A stretch of 64,000 bases of DNA. Source: Solanum dulcamara (taxonomy: Eukaryota; Streptophyta; Magnoliopsida; Solanales; Solanaceae). A model generated the notes under the pieces. The model searched no databases and had not been told where the DNA came from. It saw only the letters and a program-made list of their open reading frames with translations. Shown here piece after piece: positions 48,615 to 60,702 of this stretch; the stretch's first letter is position 1; every line of letters starts with the position of its first letter. The translations under genes and the position numbers were made by a program. Location of the stretch: contig NC_077239.1 of the NCBI RefSeq assembly GCF_947179165.1, positions 32,998,134 through 33,062,133 on the forward strand. Reading direction: 5' to 3'.

Positions 48615-50189
48615 ATGGAAGAATTTGAACTAGCAACAGAGAAACACTATGAGATTATGTACCCAGGGTATTATAAGATACGTTAAGGAAACTGTAACAA
48701 GGTCTTAAGAAAAATAATAAGGATTAGCTATTTGCTAACTGACGACACACTTGAGTACCACAGCTCTTTAACATAGAACTAGTTAATGAGAGGAAAACCG
48801 CAGAATGGCTATATGTGCTAGTGGGCGAGGGAATTTTGACACCACTTGGTAGCCAACTCTGAGGGAGAAAAAGCAGAACCCAAAAAGGTAAGGGTACCAG
48901 CTGATGTAATTCACAAATGACGGGAAGCAGTGCCCAAGGTCGAAAAATCCCACAATCTGACCAGGACTACAAAACTCATTTTGCACTCTAGCGCCAGATG
49001 ACTCTGGAGGGAATGTTCCTTGTGAAATAACAATATTAGTCCCTACTCCTTCGATCAAAGGTTACCTAATCCGCCGAGAAGGTGTAAAATTATAGAGTAA
49101 AAAAAACATGGTAGGACCTTACGGAGTCCCCACAGCAATTATCCCAAATGAAGGAGCCCAAGTTGCAACTAACTACCGAGAGGTGCAAAGATAAGTTAAG
49201 CCAAACTACCGAGATGGAATTAGTACTACGGGTGAAGTAAGACATGGCCACGATTGGACCAAAGATCTACCCCGACCTCGAGTGTAGAAAGGGAGGAAAG
49301 GCAGGGCAAGATATGAGGACTGGCGAGGTAACACTAGGATGCTTCTTGTACCCTCTTATATACTTGTAAAGGTAAAGAATGACACAAGATAATGTGTCTA
49401 GAGGATTATAAGCGGGGGTAAGGGAAATTGTGAAAAGGTTTAAGTAAAACTGACTGAACTAGCTGGTTACTACAGGATAGCGAGCTTCTATGCCAAAACT
49501 CTTTTGGAATTACACCAGATCATGTTAGACAAAGCACATAATGACTACGAGCGCCGTTATATGGGGGGACTGTAACATTATTCGGTAGCCAACCCTAAGG
49601 ATTGGAAAAAGAGGGGAAGAAGGACCCAAAAGATTGAATGCCAGTTAAAGTTCTGAAAAGAGTCGAGAAAGACTATACGAGGCTAACGGTTCCCAAATTA
49701 TCCACGTCATTACGCACCCATTTTATACTTAGTAAGAGTAGGGTGCTATATAAGTTGTTGTGATTAGGCTAAGGAATCAGCCCATTTGCTTCCAATCAAG
49801 AGCACCTATGCTGCTGAAATTAGAGGGAGTTATAGAACATGGAGAATGGTAAGGTTCCGTGAGGTTTCCTCCTCTAATATCCAGATAAAGGGATTTCAAT
49901 TATAATTAATGCCTTGAGATCAGTCCAAGAAGAGGTCAGGAGCACAGACAGGTCTTAGTACCGCATTTCTCCCTCGAGCTACTAAATAGATTGAGCACAC
50001 TATTAGACGCTAGAAGATACATCACGAGCCGGGAGATTAACTTTGAAGGTAGCCGGAATGATTATCTATCACTTATCAAGTTGCCTACAATAATAATTAC
50101 TATTCTAGTATTCCAATGGCCTCGACATGATTAAGCAAGCTATTGACTAAAACCCCAGAGTCGGCAGGAATGACATACAGATAATCAAC

Positions 50190-50560
50190 ATCGACATACA
50201 GAGTTCAAGTTGATGATTGGATGTTCATCATAGGGTCACCTAGAAAAGGAACTTGACCCAGAATATATTAGACGGTATCAAGTTACTCATAAGGTGGGCA
50301 ACGTGGCTGGTAAGTTAAGCTTACCACCTCAGTTGGAAACTATACGCCCAGTCCATTAGATACTGACGAGTCACCCTGGGTATATTCCATAAATGAGGTC
50401 CAGTAGACGGAATCCTATGAGGAAAATCCTACAACCATCCTGGATCGGCAAACTGGAAAATTGTAAACTAAAGACGTATCTTCCGTCAAGTTACGGTGGA
50501 AAAACCAAAACCAGAAAGAGGATGATCGGGGAACTGAAGAGAATATGGAATATAAGTATT
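50190..50560 (+). pseudogene. Integrase C-terminus/chromodomain relic of N
   Basis: Across several frames, words correspond in order to the end of pol: EFKLDDWMF near 50195-50225, a GKVAYEL-like stretch near 50300, a YEE..TILDRQ stretch near 50415-50450, and TKDVSSVKLRWKNQN near 50468-50515. Stops and shifts are frequent. The open frame that starts at 50393 covers part of it in a wrong frame and is not a gene. Confidence 0.65.
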
Positions 50561-50736
50561 TGCACCTGTAACCGATGTCTACAGGTAACTCCAACTCTTG
50601 AGAACTCGTATGTTAATAATATAGATAGGAATGCATGTGATAGCATAAAGGAAAGGAACCCCTCTATAATTTATATAAAGTCTTACAGAAGGTTGCATTT
50701 AACATTCGGGGACGAATGTTCTAAAGGGGGGAAGGA

Positions 50737-53700
50737 TGTTACACCCCACACCTTTTAAACTCAGAATGTCTCATAAGTTCCTTGGACATTACCATATGAA
50801 CCGGATATGCTACGACACTATCAAATGACTCCAACGAAGGGAGGATGTGATACCCCGTGGTAGAGAAGGTTGGAAGGGGAATCATAAGAGTCCGGAAGGA
50901 ATAAGAGGCCAAGTAACGAGTCGTAGGACTCGACTTATCTACGTAAGCTGCTAATTTAGAAATCTTACATACGTGAGTTAGTTGATTACATACCAAGCTT
51001 ACGTAGCAAGGGTTTCATAGTCTCTTAAAGTGAGACGAGATTACGAATGAAATTACGAACCCACGAGGAAGAAAAAAAAAATTCGCGGGGCAGCCAATGG
51101 GAGGGTGACACGTGGCAGCACCTGAGCAGGCAGGTGACCCACCTGCTTGGGGTCAAGTAGGTGACCCACCTGCTTGGGGGAGGTGGACCCCACTGCCACG
51201 TGGAAGCACCCCATTGGCCGCATGTTGAGGTGGCCCAATAAGGGGCTGACACGTGTCACCCTTTGGGGCTGACATGTGTCACCTCATATATATATGTATA
51301 TATGCTTCTTAAGCTGTTCATTATCCAGAAACAACAGCTAACATAGAGAAAAAAACGTGAGAAGAGGCAGCCATGGTTGGAGAAAGTTTAAGGTAAGTTC
51401 CTTAATTTTCTTCCGTGAATTAATTAGCTACGGTGTTCCTTAAGCACGTGGAGATGTATATATGCATATATATGTATATTATGATGACTAAGAAGTCATT
51501 TCTTCAGCTGTAGACTTGGGAAAAATTGGACAGAAACGTGAGAGGAAGAAGAGAGGAAAGCTACGACCTAGGGGCTGCCAAGGTACGCCTCCGAGTTTCG
51601 CTCCGTAAATAAATTATCTAAGGTATACTACGATGAATTTAGGGTTATAATAACATAAATTTACTGCTTGGGGCAGCGAGCAAGTCGCACAAACAGCCCG
51701 CTCAATTTCAGCGCGTTTGAAGAAGTTCTGAGTTGCGATTTGACAAGTTCTAGCCAATTTCGGGAAAGGTAAGTTCTTCCCCTTTGATTTGAAGTTTATG
51801 AGGTTACATTAGGGTTTATTACACACCTTAGGGTCTGCTGGAAGTTGGGGAAAAGGCTTGAAAAGTTTGGCATTCAAAATAAGCTAAAACGTAGTCGCTA
51901 TGGTTGAATTATCGTCGAAATAAAGTATTGCTTTGTGAAGTACTGCTGCAGGGGTATTGGCTTGTTGGTGCAGGGCCTAAATATGATCTAATGTGGGTTA
52001 GGTTGCTGCTGGTTGAGACCCCATGACCCCTTGTTACGTATAATTAAAGGCGTCACAAAAATAAAGGCTAGACGCCCTATTTTGATATCGTATTTTCGAA
52101 TAAGTCATTTGGAGTTTATGTTGTATATTGTTGATATGAATTGCTGCAGGTTGTTGTTGTTGGTTGGCTGTAGGTCTTAGGGACCTAATTGGAAATTTGG
52201 ATGGGGCACATTATAGGGGAGGTGCTGCCCAATTTTCGTTAACACCTTAACAAACTAAAGGACTAGTCGAGGAAACGACTAAGGAAATAGATTTCATTAA
52301 GTTTAAGGCATAATCCAAGATGCTGGAAATTTAAGAGTAGTTGATATTTGTATTACTTTCATATTGAATAGGTTCGGAAGACGACGAGACGAACAGGATA
52401 AAGGGTAACTCCCAAAAGGTATGTAAAGCTTTCTTGTGGCATGTTTTGGTATAAGCACGTACAATTATCTTTCTTTCCTTTTGGCAAGTTTTAGCCTTAA
52501 GTGAATTGTATGTGGAATGTGGGAATAATTCCATTCCCGGAACTCCAGGTATGCCCCATAATCCCTAACTACAGTTAAGTGTTAACACCCCTACAAGGAT
52601 TGAGTATTACCTGTTAAGGCTTCTACGTGCTAAAAGAATAGTGTATGGGAAACTATCTTTCCCTTCTCTTGATATGTATTTGGTACGAAAGTGAGATTTG
52701 AATGCCATAGTGGCTCACCGAGCCCTATAATGGGTCGGGTATGAAATATGTGTATGAAGGTCATCTGAAACAAAGTACAGACTACACAAAGCTTATTTTC
52801 TTTCTTCTTTTGGGCATGCCTTTGTCTTAGCTGTAAGTTAAATATGACCTAAGCTCTAGGGTAACTCTATTCTCAAACATCTCTTATTTACTTCTGAATA
52901 TTGAACTCCTACAGTAGTCGAACTATTTCCCTGGAAACTGTTATATGCTAAAGAGGTAACTAATATACAAGCTCCAAGTCTTACAGACTATATGTTAACA
53001 AATGTTTTTGGTTCCATAAGTGATTTGGCTTTACTTTAGTACATGTCTAGGAACCCCGAGATTATAATTGAGACAGCCCATAATGGCATTTAGAGGACAC
53101 TCGAGATGACTACACCGTTACTTGGGTCCTCAAACAAAAGCTTAACTTTCTTATTCTGTCGAGTCTCTAATAATGATTTAAATTGCATATAGTTGCTCAT
53201 TAATCTACTCGTGTATACTGTGACCCATCTTTCCCTGAGTCCCGGGCCAGGATATGTTCTCGTGCACAGTTCACTGCATTATTCACTGAGTCCCTCAATA
53301 GAGGGCCAGGATACGTGTATAAATATATGATGATGTGTTGTAATAAGGTGGTGATGGCACTGGGGCCATGATGGTTTTACAGAGATGATTTTACAGAGAT
53401 GATTCACCGGACCCCTGAAAGGGCCGGCTATATGATATGACTCGAACATGCATGTTTTTGTAATTCACAAAGTACAGGTACAGGTTTCTGAATTGATATC
53501 TTATCCCCTGTTTCTCTATATCAGATATGCTTCCAGTTGTATTATATTATATTTTACATACTCAGTACATATATCGTACTGACCCCCTTTCTCGGGGGGC
53601 TGCGTTCATGCCCGCAGGTACAGATACAGATTTTGGGAGTCTGTCAGCTTAGAATTCCATGCAGCTCAGCTGGAAGAGGCTTCATTGTATCGGAGCCTAG

Positions 53701-54085
53701 TTTTTGATACTGTCCACGAATGTATAGAAATTGTTTTATCCATTCAGGGGTACGGCGGGGGCCCTGTCCCGCCATATGTTATCATTTATATGTTTAGAGG
53801 TCTGCAGACATGTATATGTGGGTTGTGTATGTCAGTTTGATTAAGCTGGGTCTACATGATATATGATATATATTATTATGTTATGGCAGCCTTGTCGGCT
53901 TGCGTGCCCTGTCATGTTGTTATACAAACGAAAAGGGCTACAGTTTATGAAAATGTTATCGCCCAGTGGGGTTCTGTTACATGATATTGTCTTATTTACG
54001 ATTCAATGTGACCTCAGCTAATAGATATGTGTATGGGGGGTCCAGGTCGGACCCCAATCGCGGCCTACGGGGTTGGGTCGTGACA
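50737..54085 (+). mobile_element. 3' LTR of N
   Basis: It starts tgttacacccc directly after the polypurine tract and ends gggttgggtcgtgaca, followed by tacga. It differs from the left copy by roughly 25 substitutions and two indels, which are not evenly spread (see findings). It contains the U3 block, the intron-like pair, the ~190-bp repeat region and the hairpin modules in reverse sense. Confidence 0.95.
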
Positions 54086-57027
54086 TACGATATATGTACT
54101 GAGTATGTAAAGCATAACACATCGTAACTGAGATCATAACTGAAATAGGGATGCAGGAGATAAGTATAACAATTAACAATTTACTATACCTGCACCTTAG
54201 GACACGTGATCCTATACACCATCATATACTGTGCCCGGCCCTCTAGTGAACTCAGTGTCATTATCATTACTTCATAATCACAAATCATCGTGTCATAATG
54301 CATTTCATTTCATCATATCATCGTATACGGTATCATACCATCGTATGCGGTATCATCTTATCATGTATATCATCGTGTTATACCCGGTTCACTACGGGGC
54401 TCAGGGTCACAATGTATTGCTTTAATCTCATATGCATGCCTACATAAAGTATCCGGCCCTTTAGTGAGGGACTCGGTGAATAGAGTGGTGTACGTCTATA
54501 GCGTACCATCATAATATACATATGTACCCGGCCCTCTAAGGAGGGACTCGGTGTTCCTTCCTTATTTCACTACATATACTATCATATTACTGCCGGCCCG
54601 GGACTCGGTGAATAATCGTATCGTTATAACATATAATATATATCACACCTCACGTACGGCATCGTCTCCTCGTGCGTGGAACTATACACATCCGGCCCGG
54701 GACGCGGTGAAAGAAGTAGTAACTCTGTGCACGATAACATATCTCGGCTCATCATGGGACTCGAGGAAGGATGGGTTACAGTATGCACGAGAGTAGTGAG
54801 AAACCATATGCAACTAAGTCATTATCTAAGACTCGATGAAACAGTCAAGTGAACCGTCACCTGAAGACTGGGGGAGTAATTATCCGAGGTATCCCTTTAG
54901 ATGTCATTAGGGCTTATATCAGTTGGGGCTTCAGGGATCACAAACATGCATCAAAATAATGCCACATAATTCATGCAACCAGAAATATAATCTATGCAAT
55001 CAGAAAGATAATTTATCTAGTCAAAGACTCAACTCATGCAATCAACGGCATTTATCATTTCAGAGCCTCTAAAAAGAGGAGCTGGTACCTCTACTTTCTA
55101 TTCATTATATAGCAGGCTCGAGAATAGTAGTTTGACTACTTTTAGACTCTTAATGTTCAGGAGTGACTACAAGTCACGAGTTACAATCAGAGCTCATAAA
55201 TTGAATTACCTCTAAACCTATATCATATACCATTTCACTTAAAGTTAAGCCATTCCAAAGGAAAGAAGAAATAGGCTTTACATGTACTAGTTTTCATCAC
55301 ATAGAAGACAAAAGGGCAATGACTCAGCTATTGCAGAAGTTCTAATACCAAGAAGTAAACAAGAGTCTCGACTCATACTCAGGGCTTTACGAATGGATTG
55401 AATCCCAAATATCGTATACATATCATTCATAACTTATATCTAAGACATGCCAAAAGAAAAGAAGAATAGTTCTACATATCTATTCCAAAAACACGCCAAA
55501 GGAAAGCTTCACATACCTTGTATGGACTTCTCTTAATCACGTCCGCATCGTTGTCCTCGAAACCTATTTAACATGGAATTAATGTAAGTATTAACAACCT
55601 TGGACTTTTCAGCAACTTAGACTACCCATGAGTATTCATAACATTCATCCCTTCGCTCGCCTTCTCGACTAGTTCCTTAACTAGTTAGGATGTTAACGAA
55701 AATCGGGCAGCACCTTCCCTATAATGTGCCCTATCCGAATTCCCAACCATGTCCTTAGCACCTGCAGCCAACCAATAATTCAACCACCAACCCATACATA
55801 TACATATTACGACCAAAATTACACAATATAAACCCCCGACAATTAACTCGAAACTAAGATACCAAAACTAGAGTCTTTAATCTTTCTTTCGCGAATTCTT
55901 TAATTGCAAAGCGGAGGGTCATGTGGCTGAAACCAGCAGCTCCCACACCTCAGTTAGATAAATTTTAGACCCTGCAACACGCCACAACACAACCAGCAGC
56001 AGCCCCTACGCGTACAACACCTTATTTCGACAACAACTTAACTATAGCGATTCCAAATTCGTTTATTCCGAACGCTGAACTTTTCAAACCTTTTCCCCAA
56101 CTTCCATCAGCTCCTAAGGTGTGTAATACACCCTAATTTAACCTCATAAACTTCAAATTAGATGGAAAGAACTTACCTTTCCCGAAATTGACTAAAACTT
56201 GCCGAAATCGCGCCTCAGAATTTTATTTACGTGCTGAATCATTGTGGTAGCTTGCTGTCTGATTTTTGCTGCACAAAATCCTAATTTTATACTACTAATA
56301 CTTCCATATCATTGTATTATATGCTAATTAATTAATTTACGGAATGAAAACGGGACTTACCTATTTTTTCTTCCAAGTCGTCGAAATTTTCTCCTTAGCT
56401 CTTAGGGTTTGTTTTCTCACGTTGCTGCTGGAAATTTGTTAATGAACTGAAGTAATTAGGATACATATCAACTTATATAGGTGGTCCCAAGGGGTGACAC
56501 GTGTCATCCCCTGAGGATGACACGTGTCAAGCCATGATTGGCCACCGTGTCATGCTTTCAATTAGGGGCTGCCACGTGGCAGCGGGGTCCACCTCCCCCA
56601 AGCAGCTGCATCACCTACTTGACCCTAAGTAGGTGCATCACCTGCTTGCTTGAGGTGCTGCCACGTGTCGCTCCTCTATTGGCTTCCATGCATCGTCTTT
56701 TTCCCTTCCTCGCGGGTTCGTAATCTTGTCTTACTTTAAGAGCTCATGTAATCCAAACTACGTAAGCTTGGTATATCCTTAAGCAACTTAAGTGTATAAG
56801 ACTCTTAACTTAGTGTCTTACGTAGGTAAATCGAGTCCTACGACTCATTTCTTAGCCTCCAACTCTTTCTGGATTCTTATGACTCTATCTCCAACCTCCC
56901 TTCTCGCGAGGTATCACAATCTTCTTTCCTTAGAGTTGTTTGATAGTGTCGTAGCTTATTCGGCTCACATGATAGTATCTAAGGAACTCAAGAAGACGTT
57001 CCGAGCTCAAGAGTGCGGGGTGTAACA
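54086..57027 (-). mobile_element. 3' LTR of element M, second part
   Basis: It continues the LTR begun at 42238. The two parts give about 3445 bases, matching the right LTR. It ends ggggtgtaaca at 57027, next to the polypurine tract. U3 is at about 56480-56670, with two tgacacgtgtca palindromes and tgccacgtggca. Confidence 0.95.
54230..54770 (-). repeat. Series of ccggccc...ggactcgg hairpin modules
   Basis: Seven short modules, at about 54234, 54382, 54452, 54526, 54592, 54691 and 54742, have ccggccc on the left and gggactcgg on the right with a loop of 0-10 bases, so each can fold on itself. Related modules occur in all family-A LTRs (for example 13262, 20693, 41350, 45405). Confidence 0.7.
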
Positions 57028-57039
57028 TCCTTCCCTCCT

Positions 57040-58000
57040 TTAGAACATTCGTCCCCGAATGTTGAATAAAACTTTCCTTAAGACTTTATACGGATCATAG
57101 GGAGATGCCTTTCTACTGGAATGGCATACATTTTCGTCCAAAAAAATTAATATACGAGTTCCAAGACTGGGGCTATCCGTAGACATCGGGAATAGGTACG
57201 GACACTTGTGTTTCATGTCCTTTTCAACCTCCCAGTTTATGTCTTCACGATTCTTATTCCGCCACAGTACCTTGACGGAAGCTATGTCCTTAGTTCGCAA
57301 CCCGTTTAATCTGCTGATCCTGGATGGAGATAGGTTGCCCCTCGTAGGATAACTCCCTGTTACGTGGACCTCCTCCGCGAGAAATATTCTGGGAGCTTCG
57401 TTCCCATTCTTACGGAGCATTGATCTGTGAAAAATGAATGTATTATTTCAAATCAGACGGTAGGTCCCACTCATAGGCAGCTTTATCTATTCTAAAAATG
57501 CTCTGCGAAGGATCAATGTATCCCCTTCTTGCTGACTTTAGGCTGCTAATCGATATCTTGTTCCGGAATAAGCTTTACTTTATTAATAATTTAGTGGATC
57601 ACATCTGGGCCTGTCCCTTAATCGAAGGGCAAAATGTCATACTAAGATTCATCTGGGTTCCTCAATCCCTTTTGAAATGATTTCCAGCAGTTAGCTGTAA
57701 ATTGAACTTTTCTATCTGAGATAATAGATGTGGGGACTACGTGAAATCTTATTGTTTCCCTACTATGTCATTTCGCAGAACCCTCAGCTGAATATGCCTT
57801 TCTAACTGGAAGGGAACAGGTTGATTCTGTCAGCCCATCTACCATAGCCCGTATGAACTCCCAGTTCCTTAGAATGCGAGGTCAGCTCGTACTATAATAC
57901 ATATTAACTGCTTTCCACCTCTGAGTCGGGGTTTCCATTCCCTGAGATAGGCTATCAGACTGCTGATGCTTCTTTTAACTTAAGCTATTGTACAACTCCT
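57040..58000 (-). pseudogene. Integrase and chromodomain relic of M
   Basis: On the minus strand, a PTSIISDRKVQFT block (the second catalytic Asp region, about 57715-57750) is followed after several frameshifts by YLHPGSAD-like debris, and near 57200-57330 by GLRTKDIASVKVLWRNKN and a CPYLFPMSTDSP end. The first Asp and Glu regions are not readable. It would be the last part of pol. Confidence 0.7.
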
Positions 58001-58497
58001 CTTAATCCAACTTGTAATACCTTAGGTATGCTATCTTTCTCTTTTACTCAGATCTTTTCTCCAGTTTTCTTACCATACATCATATTGTAATCCTTACATA
58101 AACGTGTGTACGGACATAGAGCAGTCCAGAAAATTCCTTAGCGTTGCTATACTAGTGGCTTACCTCCTTTAGTCGAGGTCAAGGCTCCACTATGGCTTTT
58201 GTCCTTAATACCGATTATATCTGAATAGTTCTGCCTCGAACCATCTTACACTTTTCCTGAATAGATTCTACATATGGCAATCATATTGTTATTACTGACT
58301 TTCTTTTATCGAGTAATCATTTGACCTCGCTCTTAGTATGCCAATATTCATAGGTTGCACAACTATTCTTGTGCCATTTTCACGAAGGGCATTGTATTTC
58401 AGTCATAATCTTTTCCGCTCTTGGCTTACTCTGTTCTATATGTGTCGTTGTACCAACACGTCTTTATAATCTCTTTTTGTCATACTTATTTTGTTCT

Positions 58498-58612
58498 CTT
58501 TCTCACTTCTCAGAGGGTCACCCATCCCAGTGCTACTCTCATTCGAGCACGCTTAACTTCGGTGTTTTGACGAAATCTGGTGCATTAGTGTGAGTATGAT
58601 CAGGCCCATCCC
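58498..58612 (-). repeat. 5S rRNA-derived sequence inside M
   Basis: On the minus strand it reads gatcatactcacactaatg, caccagattt, cgaagttaagcgtgctc, gagagtagcactgggatggg and tgaccctctgagaagt, in 5S order over about 115 bases. The upstream flank (tcaaacgagacccca) is the same as in E1. The middle (cgtcaaaacac) and the 3' end are decayed. Orientation equals the element sense, as in E1. Confidence 0.85.
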
Positions 58613-60702
58613 TTATGGGGTCTCGTTTGAAGTTTAAGCGTTTCCACGTACATACGATAGCATCAGTTGATTTTCTCTTACGCTTGTACTTCTTTTGTCC
58701 ACTTCCCCCCTTTTAGGGTGTACCTATGTCATTCTCCGTATATCTTCAGCTATTTACACACGAATGATTCTATTCCAACATATTTAATGGGTTGCACCAT
58801 ATCTACATCTTCTGTTAAATCATCCCCACGTTAGGTTGCCTTTCTAGGAAACCCTAGCACAATCATAGGGTGCTGTAATATTTGGAATATCTCGAATCGA
58901 ATCTCATCTAATGATTGATACTCGAGTATTATCCGTAATGTAGTAGTGCACTCAAAGCTACATTCCATTCATCCCAATCAGTAATTAGCGAGGGCTCATA
59001 ATTGGTGCACATTCCCCACTCTAGTGTACTTATACTTTAATGACTCATGTTTCGAGCTTCGTCATTATACTAACTTTATTCCAGTGGATACCACTAATCA
59101 TTAGAGTGGAGTCACGTGTACACCATACTTCTTTACGCCTCCTGAGCTTGCACCTTTGTCGTGTGCCTAAGGCTCATTTCTAATCCTGCTTAAAACCACA
59201 TCAACTTTGTGGTAGTAGTAGCCTTGTCTTAATACTTTTTCATCGTACTATACCTCTAGTTTGTAACTGTCTATGTCTCTTTTTGTTTGATACTTATACT
59301 TAATTAATCGTATCTATCTTGAGTGCCTCTATTAGAACTTCTATATTATTCCTTCAACTCATTTCCATTTTTGGTTGGGCGTAAGGAATTCCATATTACC
59401 CTTTATTTCCTTGCACTAGCCATCTTTTTCGTCATCATATAACCTTTATTCGAAACTTTCCTTATGGAACTTGATAAATCTTCCTTATTTGTTCCATAGC
59501 TTGCTTTTCCGTTCCACACCTATCTTTACATTCCATTTACATGGACCACATCATACCTTCTAGTTAATTCCTTACTAAGTTTTGCTTATTCTAATAATGG
59601 TTTTTGTTATGTTCACCTGGTACCTTGTTCGCATTCAGACCCATAGTATAATACCGCTTGACTTTCTTCACGATTCTTACTATGGGTTACTTACCCTTCT
59701 TAGCTAGTCTTGTCCTTAATGTCTCACAAGCTATCTTATTAACACTTCATATCCGTCACAATTCTTTTCCCTTTGTACTCTTGTCTTACTCTTGTCTTAA
59801 CCATACTGTTACTTCCTTTAACTATCACTTGTCATAGTTTATCCCTATGTATCAATTTAGGCAATGCCTTACTATCTCATTTTATCTCGATCTATCAGTC
59901 CTCTCTGAGTCATTTTCTTTGGCTTATAGTTCCTTTCTAACTTATTCTACTATTCCAGTATCGTCCTCCTAGTTTCTATTGCCATTAACTCAGCAATTAA
60001 CTTATTTCTCGAGGTCAGCCATACTTGTTTAGTCAAATCTCATCATTGTTGCGAGGACAACCTTTCAAGACATACTATAGCCCTGTATCTCATTCTGCTC
60101 TTATTTCTAGGAAAATTTGGGCAGAGTTTCCTCTGTATTTCTTACTATCTCAACACCTGCACGCAGAAAATACCAACAATGCTTCACAGGGCCAACATCA
60201 TATATATTCCTATCGTATTATATCGCAGCCACACAGGGCACACATATATAGTCATATCATCTCATATCACAGTCGCACAGGGCGCCCATAATTAATAGTA
60301 TGGAAATGAACTTACCTGTTATGTCCACTCGAGCTGCACCTGTTATACTTTCCTGTTTACCTTTCCTTTCACTTTTCAATTGTATCTATCAATCGCATTT
60401 CAATACCTTACCTGACATAGGGCTTTCGTGCCTTTGCTTACCTGCGTGCTTCGTAACATCCAATATTGTCAGTTACTTTCTTCTATCGGCGTTGTCTTCC
60501 TGCTAAAATCGCAGGTTAGTATGAGGAATTTCATTTCCTATAGCTCGGCTCTATCGCACGATCTTAGATATGAAAGAAAGTAACATCCTAAATATCCTGT
60601 AGCCTCCTATCTATAGATGTGGTGCACAACACACCGATAAACAAGACTCTACTAGACACGGTCTATAGACATTCCAAGGACGAACTGCTCTGATACCACT
60701 TC

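Larger units (their letters stand above)
46435..50736 (+). mobile_element. Internal region of element N (defective)
   Basis: It contains the shared leader (to about 46980), then about 3.2 kb of purine-rich, stop-filled sequence with scattered RT-like words (LAGYYR-like near 49455). A 5S-like block lies at 48496-48614, an old internal duplication at about 48340-48930 and 49240-49660, an integrase-end relic at 50190-50560, and a polypurine tract (taaaggggggaagga, about 50722-50736). No domain is open. N keeps both cis ends and could only have moved with help from another element. Confidence 0.75.
57028..60702 (-). mobile_element. Internal region of element M (non-autonomous)
   Basis: The polypurine tract is at 57028-57042 and a perfect primer site (minus strand tggtatcagagc) at 60687-60698, four bases from the right LTR. 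At 3.7 kb it is too short for gag-pol, and only an integrase relic remains. Between about 58100 and 58750 it is co-linear with E1 (about 1500-2200), including the 5S-like block. Its leader (60150-60702) matches those of E1 and N. From about 58750 to 60150 I see only C/T-rich, stop-filled sequence without a recognisable domain. Confidence 0.8.

Noticed and set aside
50393..50758. 121-codon forward open frame
   Set aside because: It overlaps a frameshifted integrase/chromodomain relic and the polypurine tract and even enters the LTR, so it is a chance frame.
57498..60506. Several 60-88-codon forward frames opposite M
   Set aside because: They are antisense to the M interior, C/T-rich and without recognisable domains.
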